A stretch of DNA of 64,000 nt from Leptotrichia sp. oral taxon 847 (GCF_001553645.1 NZ_CP014231.1:558001-622000); one strand, 5' to 3'; shown: positions 23,532-31,941, counted from the first letter of the stretch. The notes: generated by a model not told the origin, from the sequence alone. A program made the numbers and translations.

Positions 23532-24395
23532 ATGGCATTTGCCAGAAGTATTAGGGTTATAGTTATATTTAATAAAGTTGATATTTCTGATGAGATAGCA
23601 CATTCTATTTCATCTCTTAACTACACAGATAATTCAAAAAATGCTATAGATGATTTAGAAATAGAACTAGAAAACTTAGATTATAGATGGCTTAAAGAGT
23701 GGTATCCTGACGAGAATGCTCAACTACTTGTTGGGATTCACGAAGAGCTGGAAAACGAAACTAATTTTTTGGATTTGGGAACTTTTTATGTGGACGAGCC
23801 GACTTTTGAAGATCAGAAACTTACTTTAAAGTGCTTGGCTTTACCGCTTGACCAGAATATTAGAGATCAGAAAAATAGTGTTGCTTGGGAGAATATAACT
23901 TTGAAAGAGCTTGTTACACAGATTGCGAATAAACACGAAATGAATGCAGAGATTTATGCAGAGAATGTGTTTTTTGAGAGATTGGACCAGAATCAGGAAA
24001 CGGATTTAGCCTTTATTAATCGAGTTGTAAAAGAGATTGGCTTGAATATGAAAGTATCTGATGACAAGATAATTATTTTTGATGACGAAGAAATGGAAAA
24101 GAATGATACGATTGAAGTTTTTAATATTAAAGATTATCGAATCAGAAGTTTCAGCTTAAAAAAGAAAAATAAAGAGATTTACGATAAAGTCGAAGTTTCC
24201 TATTATGATCCTGATAAGAAAAAGGTTGTTAAGGAAATTATCACAAAAGAGGAACTTGACAAGCGTAATGAAGTAACTACTGGGGATTCAGAAGAAAAGG
24301 AATCTAAAGCTAAAGATAGTAAGAAAACTAATAAGAAGAGTCAGAAAAAGACTAACAAAAAATCAGTCAAAAAGGTTAAATCCGAGAAAAAATAA
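23532..24395 (+). CDS. late control gene D protein (baseplate hub), N-terminal part
   Basis: The 287-residue protein matches the N-terminal two thirds of P2 gpD-type baseplate hub proteins: FNKVDISDEIAHSISSLNYT at the start, DDLEIELENLDYRWLKEWYP, and the LTLKCLALPLDQNIRDQKNS/VAWENITLKELVTQIANKH segment. After residue 250 it becomes extremely Lys-rich (KKTNKKSQKKTNKKSVKK) and stops. The next gene, in the same frame with only a stop and nine bases between, encodes the remaining hub domain. So gpD is split or its stop is read through. Confidence 0.8.
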   Translation: MAFARSIRVIVIFNKVDISDEIAHSISSLNYTDNSKNAIDDLEIELENLDYRWLKEWYPDENAQLLVGIHEELENETNFLDLGTFYVDEPTFEDQKLTLKCLALPLDQNIRDQKNSVAWENITLKELVTQIANKHEMNAEIYAENVFFERLDQNQETDLAFINRVVKEIGLNMKVSDDKIIIFDDEEMEKNDTIEVFNIKDYRIRSFSLKKKNKEIYDKVEVSYYDPDKKKVVKEIITKEELDKRNEVTTGDSEEKESKAKDSKKTNKKSQKKTNKKSVKKVKSEKK

Positions 24396-24404
24396 GAGGT
24401 TGAA

Positions 24405-24956
24405 ATGAAGAAAAAGACAACTGGTAAGAAAAAAGGTAAAACGATTAAAGAATCAAAAGAAAAATTGCAAAAGAAAGCCGAAAGCAAGAAGAAAAGAACT
24501 AAAAAAGAAAAAACCTTGAAAGTTAAAACTAAAGGGAAAACAGAAGCAAAGAAAGTTGCAAAAAAGACTTTGAAAGATAATCTAAAACAAGAGTATCAGA
24601 TAACTTTAAACGTTGACGGAAGCACTAAATACTTAGCTGGAGCAATAATTGAACTTGATGAAAGCTGGGGAAAGTTTGAAGGCAAATATGTAATTGACAA
24701 GGTAACACACGAAATAAGTGGTGATTATACTTGCGAAATCATAGCAATGAAACTTGGAGCAAGAGAAAATGCAGAGAAAAAAGCAATAGCTCAAACTAAA
24801 GAAGAACAAAAGAAAAAAGAAGCTGAAAAAGCTAAGAAAAAAAGTGCGAAGAAGTCGAAAAGTAAAACAACTTCTAAAGGTAAAAACACTGCGAGAAAAT
24901 CGACTAAAAAAGCAAGAGATAAGAAAAACACTAAAAAATCTGGTAAAAAGAAATAG
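24405..24956 (+). CDS. late control gene D protein, C-terminal part with lysine-rich tails
   Basis: 183 residues. The middle (about 65-125) is the gpD C-terminal domain: YQITLNVDGSTKYLAGAIIE, then LDESWGKFEGKYVIDKVTHE, then ISGDYTCEIIAMKLGARENA. It is flanked on both sides by long Lys/Ala/Ser/Thr stretches (first 60 and last 55 residues) that look like histone-type basic tails. It lies in the same frame as the preceding gene and has a weak ribosome-binding site (AGAGGTTGA). The basic tails may bind DNA or the cell surface, or simply tether the two halves; this is inference. Confidence 0.7.
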   Translation: MKKKTTGKKKGKTIKESKEKLQKKAESKKKRTKKEKTLKVKTKGKTEAKKVAKKTLKDNLKQEYQITLNVDGSTKYLAGAIIELDESWGKFEGKYVIDKVTHEISGDYTCEIIAMKLGARENAEKKAIAQTKEEQKKKEAEKAKKKSAKKSKSKTTSKGKNTARKSTKKARDKKNTKKSGKKK

Positions 24957-24964
24957 AGTTTTGT

Positions 24965-24995
24965 AGGACGATGACAATCAAATAATAACTGTGAT
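24965..24995 (+). repeat. 5' box of accessory cassette 2 (31 nt, shared with 4699)
   Basis: Same length and order as the box at 4699: AGGACGATGACAA, variable bases, then AATAATAACTGTGAT. Its inner 13 bases TAATAACTGTGAT are the reverse complement of ATCACAGTTATTA in the terminator at 25866. It directly follows the gpD C-terminal gene. Confidence 0.75.
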
Positions 24996-25028
24996 TTGCA
25001 AATTTTAACATTACAATGTCAAAAAAAG

Positions 25029-25057
25029 TTGCACTTTTACTACAAATAAGTTATAAT
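25029..25057 (+). promoter_or_regulatory. promoter of the small-protein/GNAT operon
   Basis: TTGCAC and TATAAT separated by 17 bases, followed by AAAAAGGAG and the gene at 25091. A near-consensus promoter independent of the late phage operon. Confidence 0.75.
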
Positions 25058-25090
25058 TTATTAAGAAATTATAAAAAGGAGATGGTAAAA

Positions 25091-25255
25091 GTGGCTACAA
25101 AAAGTTTTACGACAGAAATGACTTTTGATAAAAAATCTGTAAATAGTTTGATAAAAGCTTTGAATAATGAAAAGTCTCCCAACAGAAAACCTGTAAAAAA
25201 TGTGGAAATTATAAACAATCCAGATACAATACGAAAGATATTTGGCAAAAAATAA
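25091..25255 (+). CDS. putative antitoxin of a GNAT toxin pair (54 aa)
   Basis: Start GTG 25091 lies eight to nine bases after AAGGAG; an ATG at 25082 is too close to that site and a longer frame crosses the promoter. The 54-residue product reads ATKSFTTEMTFDKKSVNSLI, then KNVEIINNPDTIRKIFGKK. Small proteins of this pattern (KSFTTE...F..KS...L...) are found directly before GNAT acetyltransferase genes in Firmicutes-type genomes and behave like antitoxins by position. The toxin gene follows after one base. Assignment as antitoxin is inference. Confidence 0.55.
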   Translation: MATKSFTTEMTFDKKSVNSLIKALNNEKSPNRKPVKNVEIINNPDTIRKIFGKK

Positions 25256-25256
25256 T

Positions 25257-25856
25257 ATGTATATAGAAAATGTAAAAATTGTATCTTTGCAAGATTTATT
25301 GGACGAATTAAAAGATAAAAAATTCGTGAGAGATAGTATTTTGAAAAATTTTAAAAATAATTATAATAAAGATATAGAAGACTTTTTACATAACAAAGCA
25401 ATAGAATTTGAAAAGGCAGGTTTATCAAGTACACATTTAGTTTTTAGCGATGATTTTGTTTTATTGGGTTATTTTTCTTTGGCAAACAAACCTTTGCTTA
25501 TATCAAAAAGAAATTATGAGGCATTATCGAAGAGCCAAAGAAAAAAACTCTGTCAAAACGGTAAAAGATTAACAACAGATGGCTATATAGTTAATAGTTA
25601 TTTATTAGGACAAATTGGCAAAAATCATTCAGAGCAAGTAAAATCCGAAAATTATATAGATGGAGCACAACTTTTGACATTAGCTTATGATTCATTAATG
25701 GAAGCTAAGAAAATAGTAAATGTCCGTTATGTATGGTTAGAATGTGAAGATAATGAAAAATTATTATCTTTTTATAAAAATTTTGGATTTGAAGAAATTG
25801 AGAACTTTATTTCAGGAAATGGATTAAAAGTTTTAGTAATGAAATTGAAAAAGTAA
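25257..25856 (+). CDS. GNAT-type acetyltransferase, candidate toxin
   Basis: Start at ATG 25257, one base after the upstream stop, suggests translational coupling; a TTG at 25242 is an alternative. The 199-residue product is a GNAT fold: an N-terminal helical part (NNYNKDIEDFLHNKAIEFEK), strands LVFSDDFVLLGYFSLANKPL, the acetyl-CoA binding region near GQIGKNHSEQ (a shortened Q/R-x-x-G-x-G/A loop) and the C-terminal VRYVWLECEDNEKLLSFYKNFGFEEI typical of the last strand and helix. GNAT toxins acetylate aminoacyl-tRNA; whether this one does is unknown. Confidence 0.65.
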   Translation: MYIENVKIVSLQDLLDELKDKKFVRDSILKNFKNNYNKDIEDFLHNKAIEFEKAGLSSTHLVFSDDFVLLGYFSLANKPLLISKRNYEALSKSQRKKLCQNGKRLTTDGYIVNSYLLGQIGKNHSEQVKSENYIDGAQLLTLAYDSLMEAKKIVNVRYVWLECEDNEKLLSFYKNFGFEEIENFISGNGLKVLVMKLKK

Positions 25857-25866
25857 ATTTTGTAAA

Positions 25867-25897
25867 TCACAGTTATTAATTTAGCTGTGATTTTTTT
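25867..25897 (+). terminator. intrinsic terminator and 3' box of cassette 2
   Basis: TCACAG and CTGTGA around TTATTAATTTAG, followed by seven T. It is identical over 24 bases to the terminator of cassette 1 at 6649, though 19 kb apart. Confidence 0.85.
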
Positions 25898-25930
25898 GTT
25901 ACAAAAAAAGTGATAAGGCAGGTGGTTAAA

Positions 25931-26380
25931 TTGATTGAAACATTAAAAGCAGGAGAAGTAAGTGCGATAGATTCAAAAACTGGAAAAGTAAGAGTGCTGT
26001 TAAAAGGCGACGATGATAAAACAACGGACTGGCTTAATGTGTTAGTTCCTTATTCTGAAAGCCACAGCGATAATTATACACTTGGACTAGGGCAGACTGT
26101 TTACTGCTTATTCTTTTCAGAAATGCCTGAACAGGGAGTTGTGCTTGGCTGTCCTATGCGAGGTGCTTCTAGTAGTGAAAGTGAAGTGAAAAGGAGTTTT
26201 TCTGATGGTGGAAGCTGGAGCTATGATAAAAACACGTTGACCTTGAATATCGGAAAAATTGTAATTAATGGAGATTTGGAAGTCAGCGGAACTACAAAAA
26301 CTGGTGGAAGTATTAATCTTAATACACATAAACATGATGGAGTAACTGCTGGTGGAGATATGACTGGAGGTCCACAATGA
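25931..26380 (+). CDS. baseplate assembly protein V (spike)
   Basis: I start at TTG 25931, after GCAGGTGG; earlier GTG codons lack a ribosome-binding site. The 149-residue product has the P2 gpV layout: an N-terminal OB-like domain (GEVSAIDSKTGKVRVLLKGD, then LGLGQTVYCLFFSEMPEQGV) and a C-terminal beta-helix with THKHDGVTAGGDMTGG. The H-x-H-like NTHKHDG suits the metal-binding tip of the spike. The second cassette lies just before it, between gpD and gpV. Confidence 0.8.
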   Translation: MIETLKAGEVSAIDSKTGKVRVLLKGDDDKTTDWLNVLVPYSESHSDNYTLGLGQTVYCLFFSEMPEQGVVLGCPMRGASSSESEVKRSFSDGGSWSYDKNTLTLNIGKIVINGDLEVSGTTKTGGSINLNTHKHDGVTAGGDMTGGPQ

Positions 26381-27168
26381 TAGGAAGTCTCGGAGATGTA
26401 ATATTTGAAGTATCCGACAAAAAAGTATTTTCAATCAATAATCAGATAAATAGATCATATAAATCTAAAATTTCTGAACACAACCCAATATATGGTCCTG
26501 GTATGTTAAGACATCAAGGCAGGGAATTAACGGAAATAACTTTTGGAATTACATTAATTTCTTCATTAATACAAGAAACAACGCCCTCAGAACAGCTTGA
26601 TAAAATAAAGACTATGTGGGAGTTCGGAGAATACGATTATCTAACGCTAGGTGGGCAAACATTTGGGGCTTTCCCATTTTTGATAACAGAAATAAGTGAA
26701 AAGAATTCTTATTTCAACAGAGAAACTTCTGAATTTGATTATATAAATCTGGAATTAACTTTAAAAGAGTATATAGATAATCCTAAAAAATATAATCAGA
26801 TAATAGAACAGTTAAAAGTTCAAAAAAAAGAGCAGGAGAAACTTACGGAAACAGAAGCTATGAATGTTGAAGCTGAACAGAAAACAAAATTACAGGAATT
26901 TGCAGAAAAAGTGAAAAGCAAAGTGGGCAGTACACTCGAAAAAGTGGATAAAGCTATTCAAATTGCTGAAAATAAGAAAAAGGAAATATTAGATCAGCTT
27001 GAAAAAATCAAAAAAGACGCAAAAATTGATGAATTGATGGATTTGGTAAGGGCTGGAACAATTACAGCGGACAAAGTTAATGAAATGATTGACTATGCTA
27101 AAAACTTTTCCGAAACAGATAGACAGATTTTGTTGAATTTTTTAAGAAATCAGATTGGAGGTAAATAA
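26377..27168 (+). CDS. phage tail protein U with coiled-coil extension
   Basis: The first 140 residues resemble P2 gpU tail proteins: MIGSLGDVIFEVSDKKVFSI, HNPIYGPGMLRHQGRELTEI and TLGGQTFGAFPFLITEISEK. The remaining 120 residues are a charged coiled coil (residues about 145-235, with KLTETEAMNVEAEQKTKLQE) not present in the shorter family members. It overlaps gpV by four bases (ATGA). The gene helps assemble the tail end; the extension may contact the tape measure or baseplate. Confidence 0.75.
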   Translation: MIGSLGDVIFEVSDKKVFSINNQINRSYKSKISEHNPIYGPGMLRHQGRELTEITFGITLISSLIQETTPSEQLDKIKTMWEFGEYDYLTLGGQTFGAFPFLITEISEKNSYFNRETSEFDYINLELTLKEYIDNPKKYNQIIEQLKVQKKEQEKLTETEAMNVEAEQKTKLQEFAEKVKSKVGSTLEKVDKAIQIAENKKKEILDQLEKIKKDAKIDELMDLVRAGTITADKVNEMIDYAKNFSETDRQILLNFLRNQIGGK

Positions 27169-27482
27169 TGATATATGTTTCATCTAACGAGGAAATAAAT
27201 TATTCTCCAAAAAATTATATTGAGGAAGTTGTAACAAATGTTGGAATGCTTTTAAGAGTTTGTAAGGAAGAACAGCCACTTAACCGTGATTTCAGTTTTG
27301 ACAGCGATTTAATAGATAAGAATATAAATGTTGTAAAAAACAGGATAACCGCACAGTTGCTTGAAATGTTTAGGAAATACGAGCCGAGAGCAATTTTGAG
27401 AGCTACAGAGATAAAAACGGAGGATAAGTTTAATAATGATTTTCACATTGAATTAGGAATCGAGGTGGTAAATATTGAGTGA
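27168..27482 (+). CDS. baseplate wedge protein W (gp25-like)
   Basis: 104 residues, with the gp25/gpW motif near the middle and end (NRDFSFDSDLIDKNINVVKN, then FRKYEPRAILRATEI). Such proteins start sheath assembly at the baseplate. It starts on the stop of gpU (TAATG) and overlaps gpJ by eight bases. Confidence 0.8.
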   Translation: MIYVSSNEEINYSPKNYIEEVVTNVGMLLRVCKEEQPLNRDFSFDSDLIDKNINVVKNRITAQLLEMFRKYEPRAILRATEIKTEDKFNNDFHIELGIEVVNIE

Positions 27483-28593
27483 TATATTGAATGATGAATA
27501 CGAGATTATAGATGCGGATTCTTGGGAGCTTAAAAGAGATATGATTAATAAATTCCAAGAATTGAGCGGAAGAAAATTGACAGAAGCGAGTCCAGAAACA
27601 CTCATTTTTGAAACAGTTGCTTATATGATTGGGTTGAGAGAAGAAAAATATAATGATGAAATGAAACAGAATTATTTAAGATTTGCAAGAAATGAGCGGC
27701 TAGATTTGAAAGGGGAATTTTACGGAAATAGAGGTAAAAGACTCATAGAACAACCAGCCGTGGCAACATTCAGATTTTATATTACTGATATTCAAGCAAC
27801 AGATATAATAATTCCAAAAGGGTCAAGAATTCAATACAATGAGTTATATTTCTCAACAGACGAACAATATAAAATAGAAAAAGGAGATTTGTATGTAGAC
27901 GGAATTGCGACTTGTAATACATCAGGAACTGTCGGGAATGATATTCCCGTTGGACAAATTAACACGATGGTTGATATTTACCCACATTATGACAAGGTTG
28001 AGAACATTACGGCATCAAATAATGGAGCTGAAATAGAGCAAGACGACAATTATAGAGCTAGAATTAGAGAAATCCCTGAATCGTTTACAACAGCTGGAAG
28101 TAAAGGAGCTTATGAATTTTGGGCTAAGTCGACAAGCACGAATATTGTTGATGTTGTAGCGTATAGTCCAAGTGCAACAAATGTGGATATTTATGTTTTA
28201 ACTGATTCTTTGACACTTACAAATGAACTAAAAAAGAGAATTGAAGAAATGTTGAATACTGATAATATAAGACCTCTTACGGATAATGTGACAGTAAAAC
28301 AGGCGATAAAAACATCATACACAATTGATTTTGATTATTATATTGATAAGTCTAATGAAACCCTTGTAAATGTTATCAAAAATAATGTTGAAAAAGCGGT
28401 AAAAGAATACAAGACTTGGCAACAGAATAAAATGGGGAGAGATATTAATCCAGACGAGCTTATAAAATTGCTAAAATTAGCTGGAGTAAAAAGAGTTGTA
28501 TTAAGAAGTCCAACATTTCAAGTTTTAGATTTTAATGAGATAGCAGAGAACACAAGTGTTACAAGTAATTACTTAGGAGTTGAAAACATATGA
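27475..28593 (+). CDS. baseplate wedge protein J
   Basis: 372 residues in the P2 gpJ/Mu gp47 baseplate family: IPKGSRIQYNELYFSTDEQY in the first half, DDNYRARIREIPESFTTAGS, then GAYEFWAKSTSTNIVDVVAY (about 203-222) and the C-terminal DINPDELIKLLKLAGVKRV. Start is TTG 27475. It forms the wedge ring linking sheath and fibres. Coupled to W and I by overlaps. Confidence 0.88.
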   Translation: MSDILNDEYEIIDADSWELKRDMINKFQELSGRKLTEASPETLIFETVAYMIGLREEKYNDEMKQNYLRFARNERLDLKGEFYGNRGKRLIEQPAVATFRFYITDIQATDIIIPKGSRIQYNELYFSTDEQYKIEKGDLYVDGIATCNTSGTVGNDIPVGQINTMVDIYPHYDKVENITASNNGAEIEQDDNYRARIREIPESFTTAGSKGAYEFWAKSTSTNIVDVVAYSPSATNVDIYVLTDSLTLTNELKKRIEEMLNTDNIRPLTDNVTVKQAIKTSYTIDFDYYIDKSNETLVNVIKNNVEKAVKEYKTWQQNKMGRDINPDELIKLLKLAGVKRVVLRSPTFQVLDFNEIAENTSVTSNYLGVENI

Positions 28594-29228
28594 TAACTAT
28601 TGATAATCTGAACTTAACAGATATAGCGGCGAAGTCAACTTTGAATGATAAAACAACACTTTGGATTTATGAATCTATAAATTTTGCTATCAAAAAGAAG
28701 CATGATGCGATTAAAAGAAAATTTTTCTTGGAATTATCAGAGTTAAATGATGTAGAATTAGACTTTTTGATGTGGGAATATCATGTGGACTATATTGATT
28801 CAAATATCACGAGAGAGACTAAAATAAAACTGATAAAAAGATCTATTTTTTCACATTTTAACAAAGGAACTGTCGGTGGAATTAAAGAAATTTGTGAAAT
28901 CTTATTTAGCGAAAATGTTGAAATAATAGAATGGTTTAAATATGGCGGCAATGCAGGATATTTTAAAGTCAATACTAATGGTAACTTGTCAAATTATGAA
29001 GGTTATAAGAAAATAATAGAAGTTGTAGAACAATACAAAAATATTCGTTCGTGGCTTGAGGGAATAAGGCTTTTAAGAAAAGAAGAAAATAAAAATTATT
29101 ATGGTTTTATTGAAAAAAATAAAAAGAAATATTACTTAGGTTCAACTGATATAAATATTCCAAATGAGATTATAGTGGCAAATTTTGGAACGGTACACAG
29201 AACAAGAGTATTAAGAGAATTAAGATAG
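28590..29228 (+). CDS. baseplate tail protein I
   Basis: 212 residues matching the P2 gpI group: FFLELSELNDVELDFLMWEY, VDYIDSNITRETKIKLIKRS and HFNKGTVGGIKEICEILFSE, which are the family's conserved core. It overlaps gpJ by four bases. gpI connects the wedge to tail fibres; the C-terminal 60 residues are more variable. Confidence 0.85.
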   Translation: MITIDNLNLTDIAAKSTLNDKTTLWIYESINFAIKKKHDAIKRKFFLELSELNDVELDFLMWEYHVDYIDSNITRETKIKLIKRSIFSHFNKGTVGGIKEICEILFSENVEIIEWFKYGGNAGYFKVNTNGNLSNYEGYKKIIEVVEQYKNIRSWLEGIRLLRKEENKNYYGFIEKNKKKYYLGSTDINIPNEIIVANFGTVHRTRVLRELR

Positions 29229-29238
29229 GAGGTAAATT

Positions 29239-30171
29239 ATGGCAAAATTTAACGGATTTATTTTAACAGAAAAAGGAAGAGAACTGTTAGCAAAAGGATT
29301 AGCAGGAGAAACAATAACATTTACTAAAATGGCGATAGGAGATGGAACATCATTAACTTCCGAAAGAGAAAGGACAGCATTAGTCAATCAAATTACAACA
29401 TTGCCGATTTTGAATATAAACGCAAAAGGAAACGGAACTTGCGAAATTAGCGCTTTATTGACTAATAAATCAGTAACAACAGGGTTTTATATCAAAGAGT
29501 TAGGAATATTTGCACATGGGAATGATAATGTTGAAATACTTTATGCTTATAATATTTCGACTAGTCCAGATTTTGTGCCACCTTTTTCAGCTAACAACGT
29601 TGTAGAAATTGAATATGTAGATACGATTATTGTTGATCAAGTGGCGAATATAACTGCTGTTATTGATCCGAGTATCACGTATATTACTAAAAAATATGCG
29701 GATGAAAATTATTTAGTTAGTTCGAGATTGGCTGAAATATTAGGATTACAATTTGGTGGGAATATTCAGGACATTGGCAATAAAACGAAAGGTAAGTTTT
29801 ATTATGACAGTGTAACAAAATTTTACTATGAATGTATTGGAGACAACAGTCTGACATACAACGATAACGGAAAATTTAGAGCTATTTCTAATAAGCCGAT
29901 TTCGGACAAATTAGAAAATTTGTACGAAGGAAGAACAGGATTTACTAAAATCGGAAAAACACTTATTCAGTGGGGATACGTGGAAAATCCTTCAAATAAC
30001 GCAACTTTAAATTATCCTGTTCCGTTCAAAAATGGCACTTTGCCAATTGTTGCTATCGCGAATTGGGTAAATACAGACTTAATTGTCTTAACAACCCAAA
30101 ACAACCAATACTGTAGTTTTAAAAGTTCTAAAGCGATTTCATTGAATTGGATTGCCGTGGGGATGGTTTGA
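29239..30171 (+). CDS. tail-collar fibre protein
   Basis: The 310-residue protein has the phage tail-collar domain at its N-terminus (FNGFILTEKGRELLAKGLAG, then FTKMAIGDGT, then YIKELGIFAHGND), which attaches to the baseplate. The C-terminal part (from about 180) is a beta-rich receptor-binding region with GRTGFTKIGKTLIQWGYVEN and ends VGMV. The length is short compared with P2 fibres, and a possible fibre-gene remnant follows at 30185. Confidence 0.75.
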   Translation: MAKFNGFILTEKGRELLAKGLAGETITFTKMAIGDGTSLTSERERTALVNQITTLPILNINAKGNGTCEISALLTNKSVTTGFYIKELGIFAHGNDNVEILYAYNISTSPDFVPPFSANNVVEIEYVDTIIVDQVANITAVIDPSITYITKKYADENYLVSSRLAEILGLQFGGNIQDIGNKTKGKFYYDSVTKFYYECIGDNSLTYNDNGKFRAISNKPISDKLENLYEGRTGFTKIGKTLIQWGYVENPSNNATLNYPVPFKNGTLPIVAIANWVNTDLIVLTTQNNQYCSFKSSKAISLNWIAVGMV

Positions 30172-30184
30172 TATTTAGTTACAT

Positions 30185-30277
30185 ATAGATGTAACTAAAA
30201 AGCACTATGTTAAGAAAACAAGTGCGAGAGAAAGAAAAAATAAACTGTTAGAAATTCGGAAAAAGGCTGGATTTTAA
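30185..30277 (+). pseudogene. possible remnant of a tail-fibre gene in the 30172-30524 gap
   Basis: One frame lacks a start but ends KKTSARERKNKLLEIRKKAG-F, a C-terminal style seen in phage structural genes, so it may be the tail end of a lost gene. The rest of the 353-bp gap holds two hairpins (TAGTTACAT/ATGTAACTA at about 30177-30198, and GTCAAC/GTTGAC at about 30404) but no T runs, promoters or other reading frames that I can support. Confidence 0.35.
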
Positions 30278-30524
30278 CAGTAAAAAGTAAATAAATTTAT
30301 GAATTTGTACGAATATTTTTAGAATTTTAAAATTAGGAATAGTGATTTTACTAGTTTTAAGAACCACTTACATAAAAATAAATTGTATTTTTTCAACAGT
30401 CAACTATTAGTTGACAATCACAAAACTTAGTAAAAACTATAAATATTTTAAAAAATTCTGAACAAATTCATAAGTTAGCACAGAATAAAAATCATAAAAA
30501 AATAAAGAAATGGAGTGATAAAAA

Positions 30525-31262
30525 ATGACAGTAATTTACATTTATTTAATTGCAACAATGGAATGTATAGCAAAGCCAGTTACGACTGGGATTGATAAAT
30601 TTAAGGAAAATCCAAACATGTTTTTTCCGGATTGGAATGAAGAAACAATGAAATTTTCGACGTCGTTACTTTCAAATCCAACTTTGGATAAAAAAACTGG
30701 AGAACTTAGAGAAATGACTGAAGTTGAAAAAATAAAAGCTGGTAAAACAGTTTTAAATGATGGAAGTTATTTGGATGAAGTTAACGAAACGATTGTGACT
30801 ATCGCAAAGCCGAATGAATGGAGTATTTGGGATAAAGACTCTCACACTTGGAAAGTTGACAATGATTTATTAAATGCAAAATTAAAAGAATTAAGAGAAA
30901 AAGCATTAAAAGACTTAGCAGAAGCAAAATCAAACTTTTTAAATCAGCCGCTTGAAATCGAAAAAGATAGCAAAAAATACACATTTGAGAATAACGAAAG
31001 AAACAGAAACAGTTTATCTCTTAAAATGTCGCTAATGTGGACTTTAGAGCAAGAAAAAATTGAAAAAGTAAAAGTTTTAAATGATAAAAAAATGGTTGAA
31101 TTTATTGAGTTGAATAGAACTGAATTAAAAGATTTAGCTACAAAAATACAAGACATTATTGAGATTGCTGATGTAGCAGAACAAATGGCAGTAGTAGGAA
31201 TCAGTAGATATACTATTGATCAGATGTTAGAACTTAATGTAAAAGATTTTTTTCAAAATTAG
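30525..31262 (+). CDS. DUF4376-containing tail fibre associated protein
   Basis: 245 residues. The C-terminal part (about 120-240) resembles DUF4376 modules that follow fibre genes: KLKELREKALKDLAEAKSNF, then the strand KKYTFENNERNRNSL and AEQMAVVGISRYTID. The N-terminus reads IAKPVTTGIDKFKENPNMFF. Proteins of this type are probably fibre assembly or tip proteins. Ribosome-binding site ATGGAGTGAT. Confidence 0.6.
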   Translation: MTVIYIYLIATMECIAKPVTTGIDKFKENPNMFFPDWNEETMKFSTSLLSNPTLDKKTGELREMTEVEKIKAGKTVLNDGSYLDEVNETIVTIAKPNEWSIWDKDSHTWKVDNDLLNAKLKELREKALKDLAEAKSNFLNQPLEIEKDSKKYTFENNERNRNSLSLKMSLMWTLEQEKIEKVKVLNDKKMVEFIELNRTELKDLATKIQDIIEIADVAEQMAVVGISRYTIDQMLELNVKDFFQN

Positions 31263-31278
31263 AAAAGGAGTGATTTAA

Positions 31279-31797
31279 ATGGACAGATTTGAGAAAATAT
31301 TTGATTATTTGCTAAAAGTTGAAGGCGGATATTCGAATGATAAATATGACGCTGGAGGAAAAACAAAATATGGTATTATAGAATCAGAGGCTAGAAAATA
31401 CGGATATAAAGGTCACATGAGAGATATGCCGCTTGAGATAGCAAGAGATATTTATAATAAGAAATACTATCACAGAAATGGACTTGATACTTTAAAATCA
31501 GACAAGATAGCTTTATCAATTTGTGACTTTGTAGTAAATGCTGGAAACTGGGGAGCTAAAAAAGCACAGGCTGCACTTAATGAATTAGGATTTGATTTGA
31601 GAGTAGACGGAATTTTAGGAGAAAAAAGCTTAGCTGCGTTAAATGAAGTTGATGAAAATAAATTTTTGGAAAAATATCACGATTTGCAGAGACGATATTA
31701 TAAAGTAATAGTATCAAATAGACCATCGCAAAAAGTTTTTTTAAAAGGATGGCTCAACAGAGTGGACAGAAAAGAAAATTATTTAAAATCGCTCTAA
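31279..31797 (+). CDS. endolysin, glycoside hydrolase family 108
   Basis: The 172-residue protein is a GH108 (N-acetylmuramidase) endolysin. The catalytic Glu lies in KVEGGYSNDKYDAGGKTKYG (E15 within VEGGYSN). The C-terminal peptidoglycan-binding domain (about 105-168) contains DLRVDGILGEKSLAALNEV. It hydrolyses the glycan strand of peptidoglycan at lysis. The lysis module continues with three small genes and then a terminator at 32935. Confidence 0.88.
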   Translation: MDRFEKIFDYLLKVEGGYSNDKYDAGGKTKYGIIESEARKYGYKGHMRDMPLEIARDIYNKKYYHRNGLDTLKSDKIALSICDFVVNAGNWGAKKAQAALNELGFDLRVDGILGEKSLAALNEVDENKFLEKYHDLQRRYYKVIVSNRPSQKVFLKGWLNRVDRKENYLKSL

Positions 31798-31941
31798 AAA
31801 CGGCTTTGATACAGGCTGAATAAGAGCATAAAAGGAATACTTTTGATGTTGAAGTTACCTAATGAGTTGATTTGTCTTAAAACGCTTGTTAGGTGGCTTA
31901 GAATGAATATTAAGAAAAATAACAAAATAGGAGTGATAAAA

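Noticed and set aside
24633-24977. Minus-strand frame of 114 codons opposite the gpD C-terminal gene
   Set aside because: It is a Phe/Ser/Leu-rich shadow of the Lys-rich coding strand.
25016-25090. N-terminal extension of the putative antitoxin gene
   Set aside because: The extension would cover the promoter at 25029-25057 and the ribosome-binding site, so the start at 25091 is preferred.
31843-31941. Upstream extension of the 108-aa lysis-module gene
   Set aside because: The earlier ATG has no ribosome-binding site, whereas ATG 31942 has TAGGAG at the right distance.
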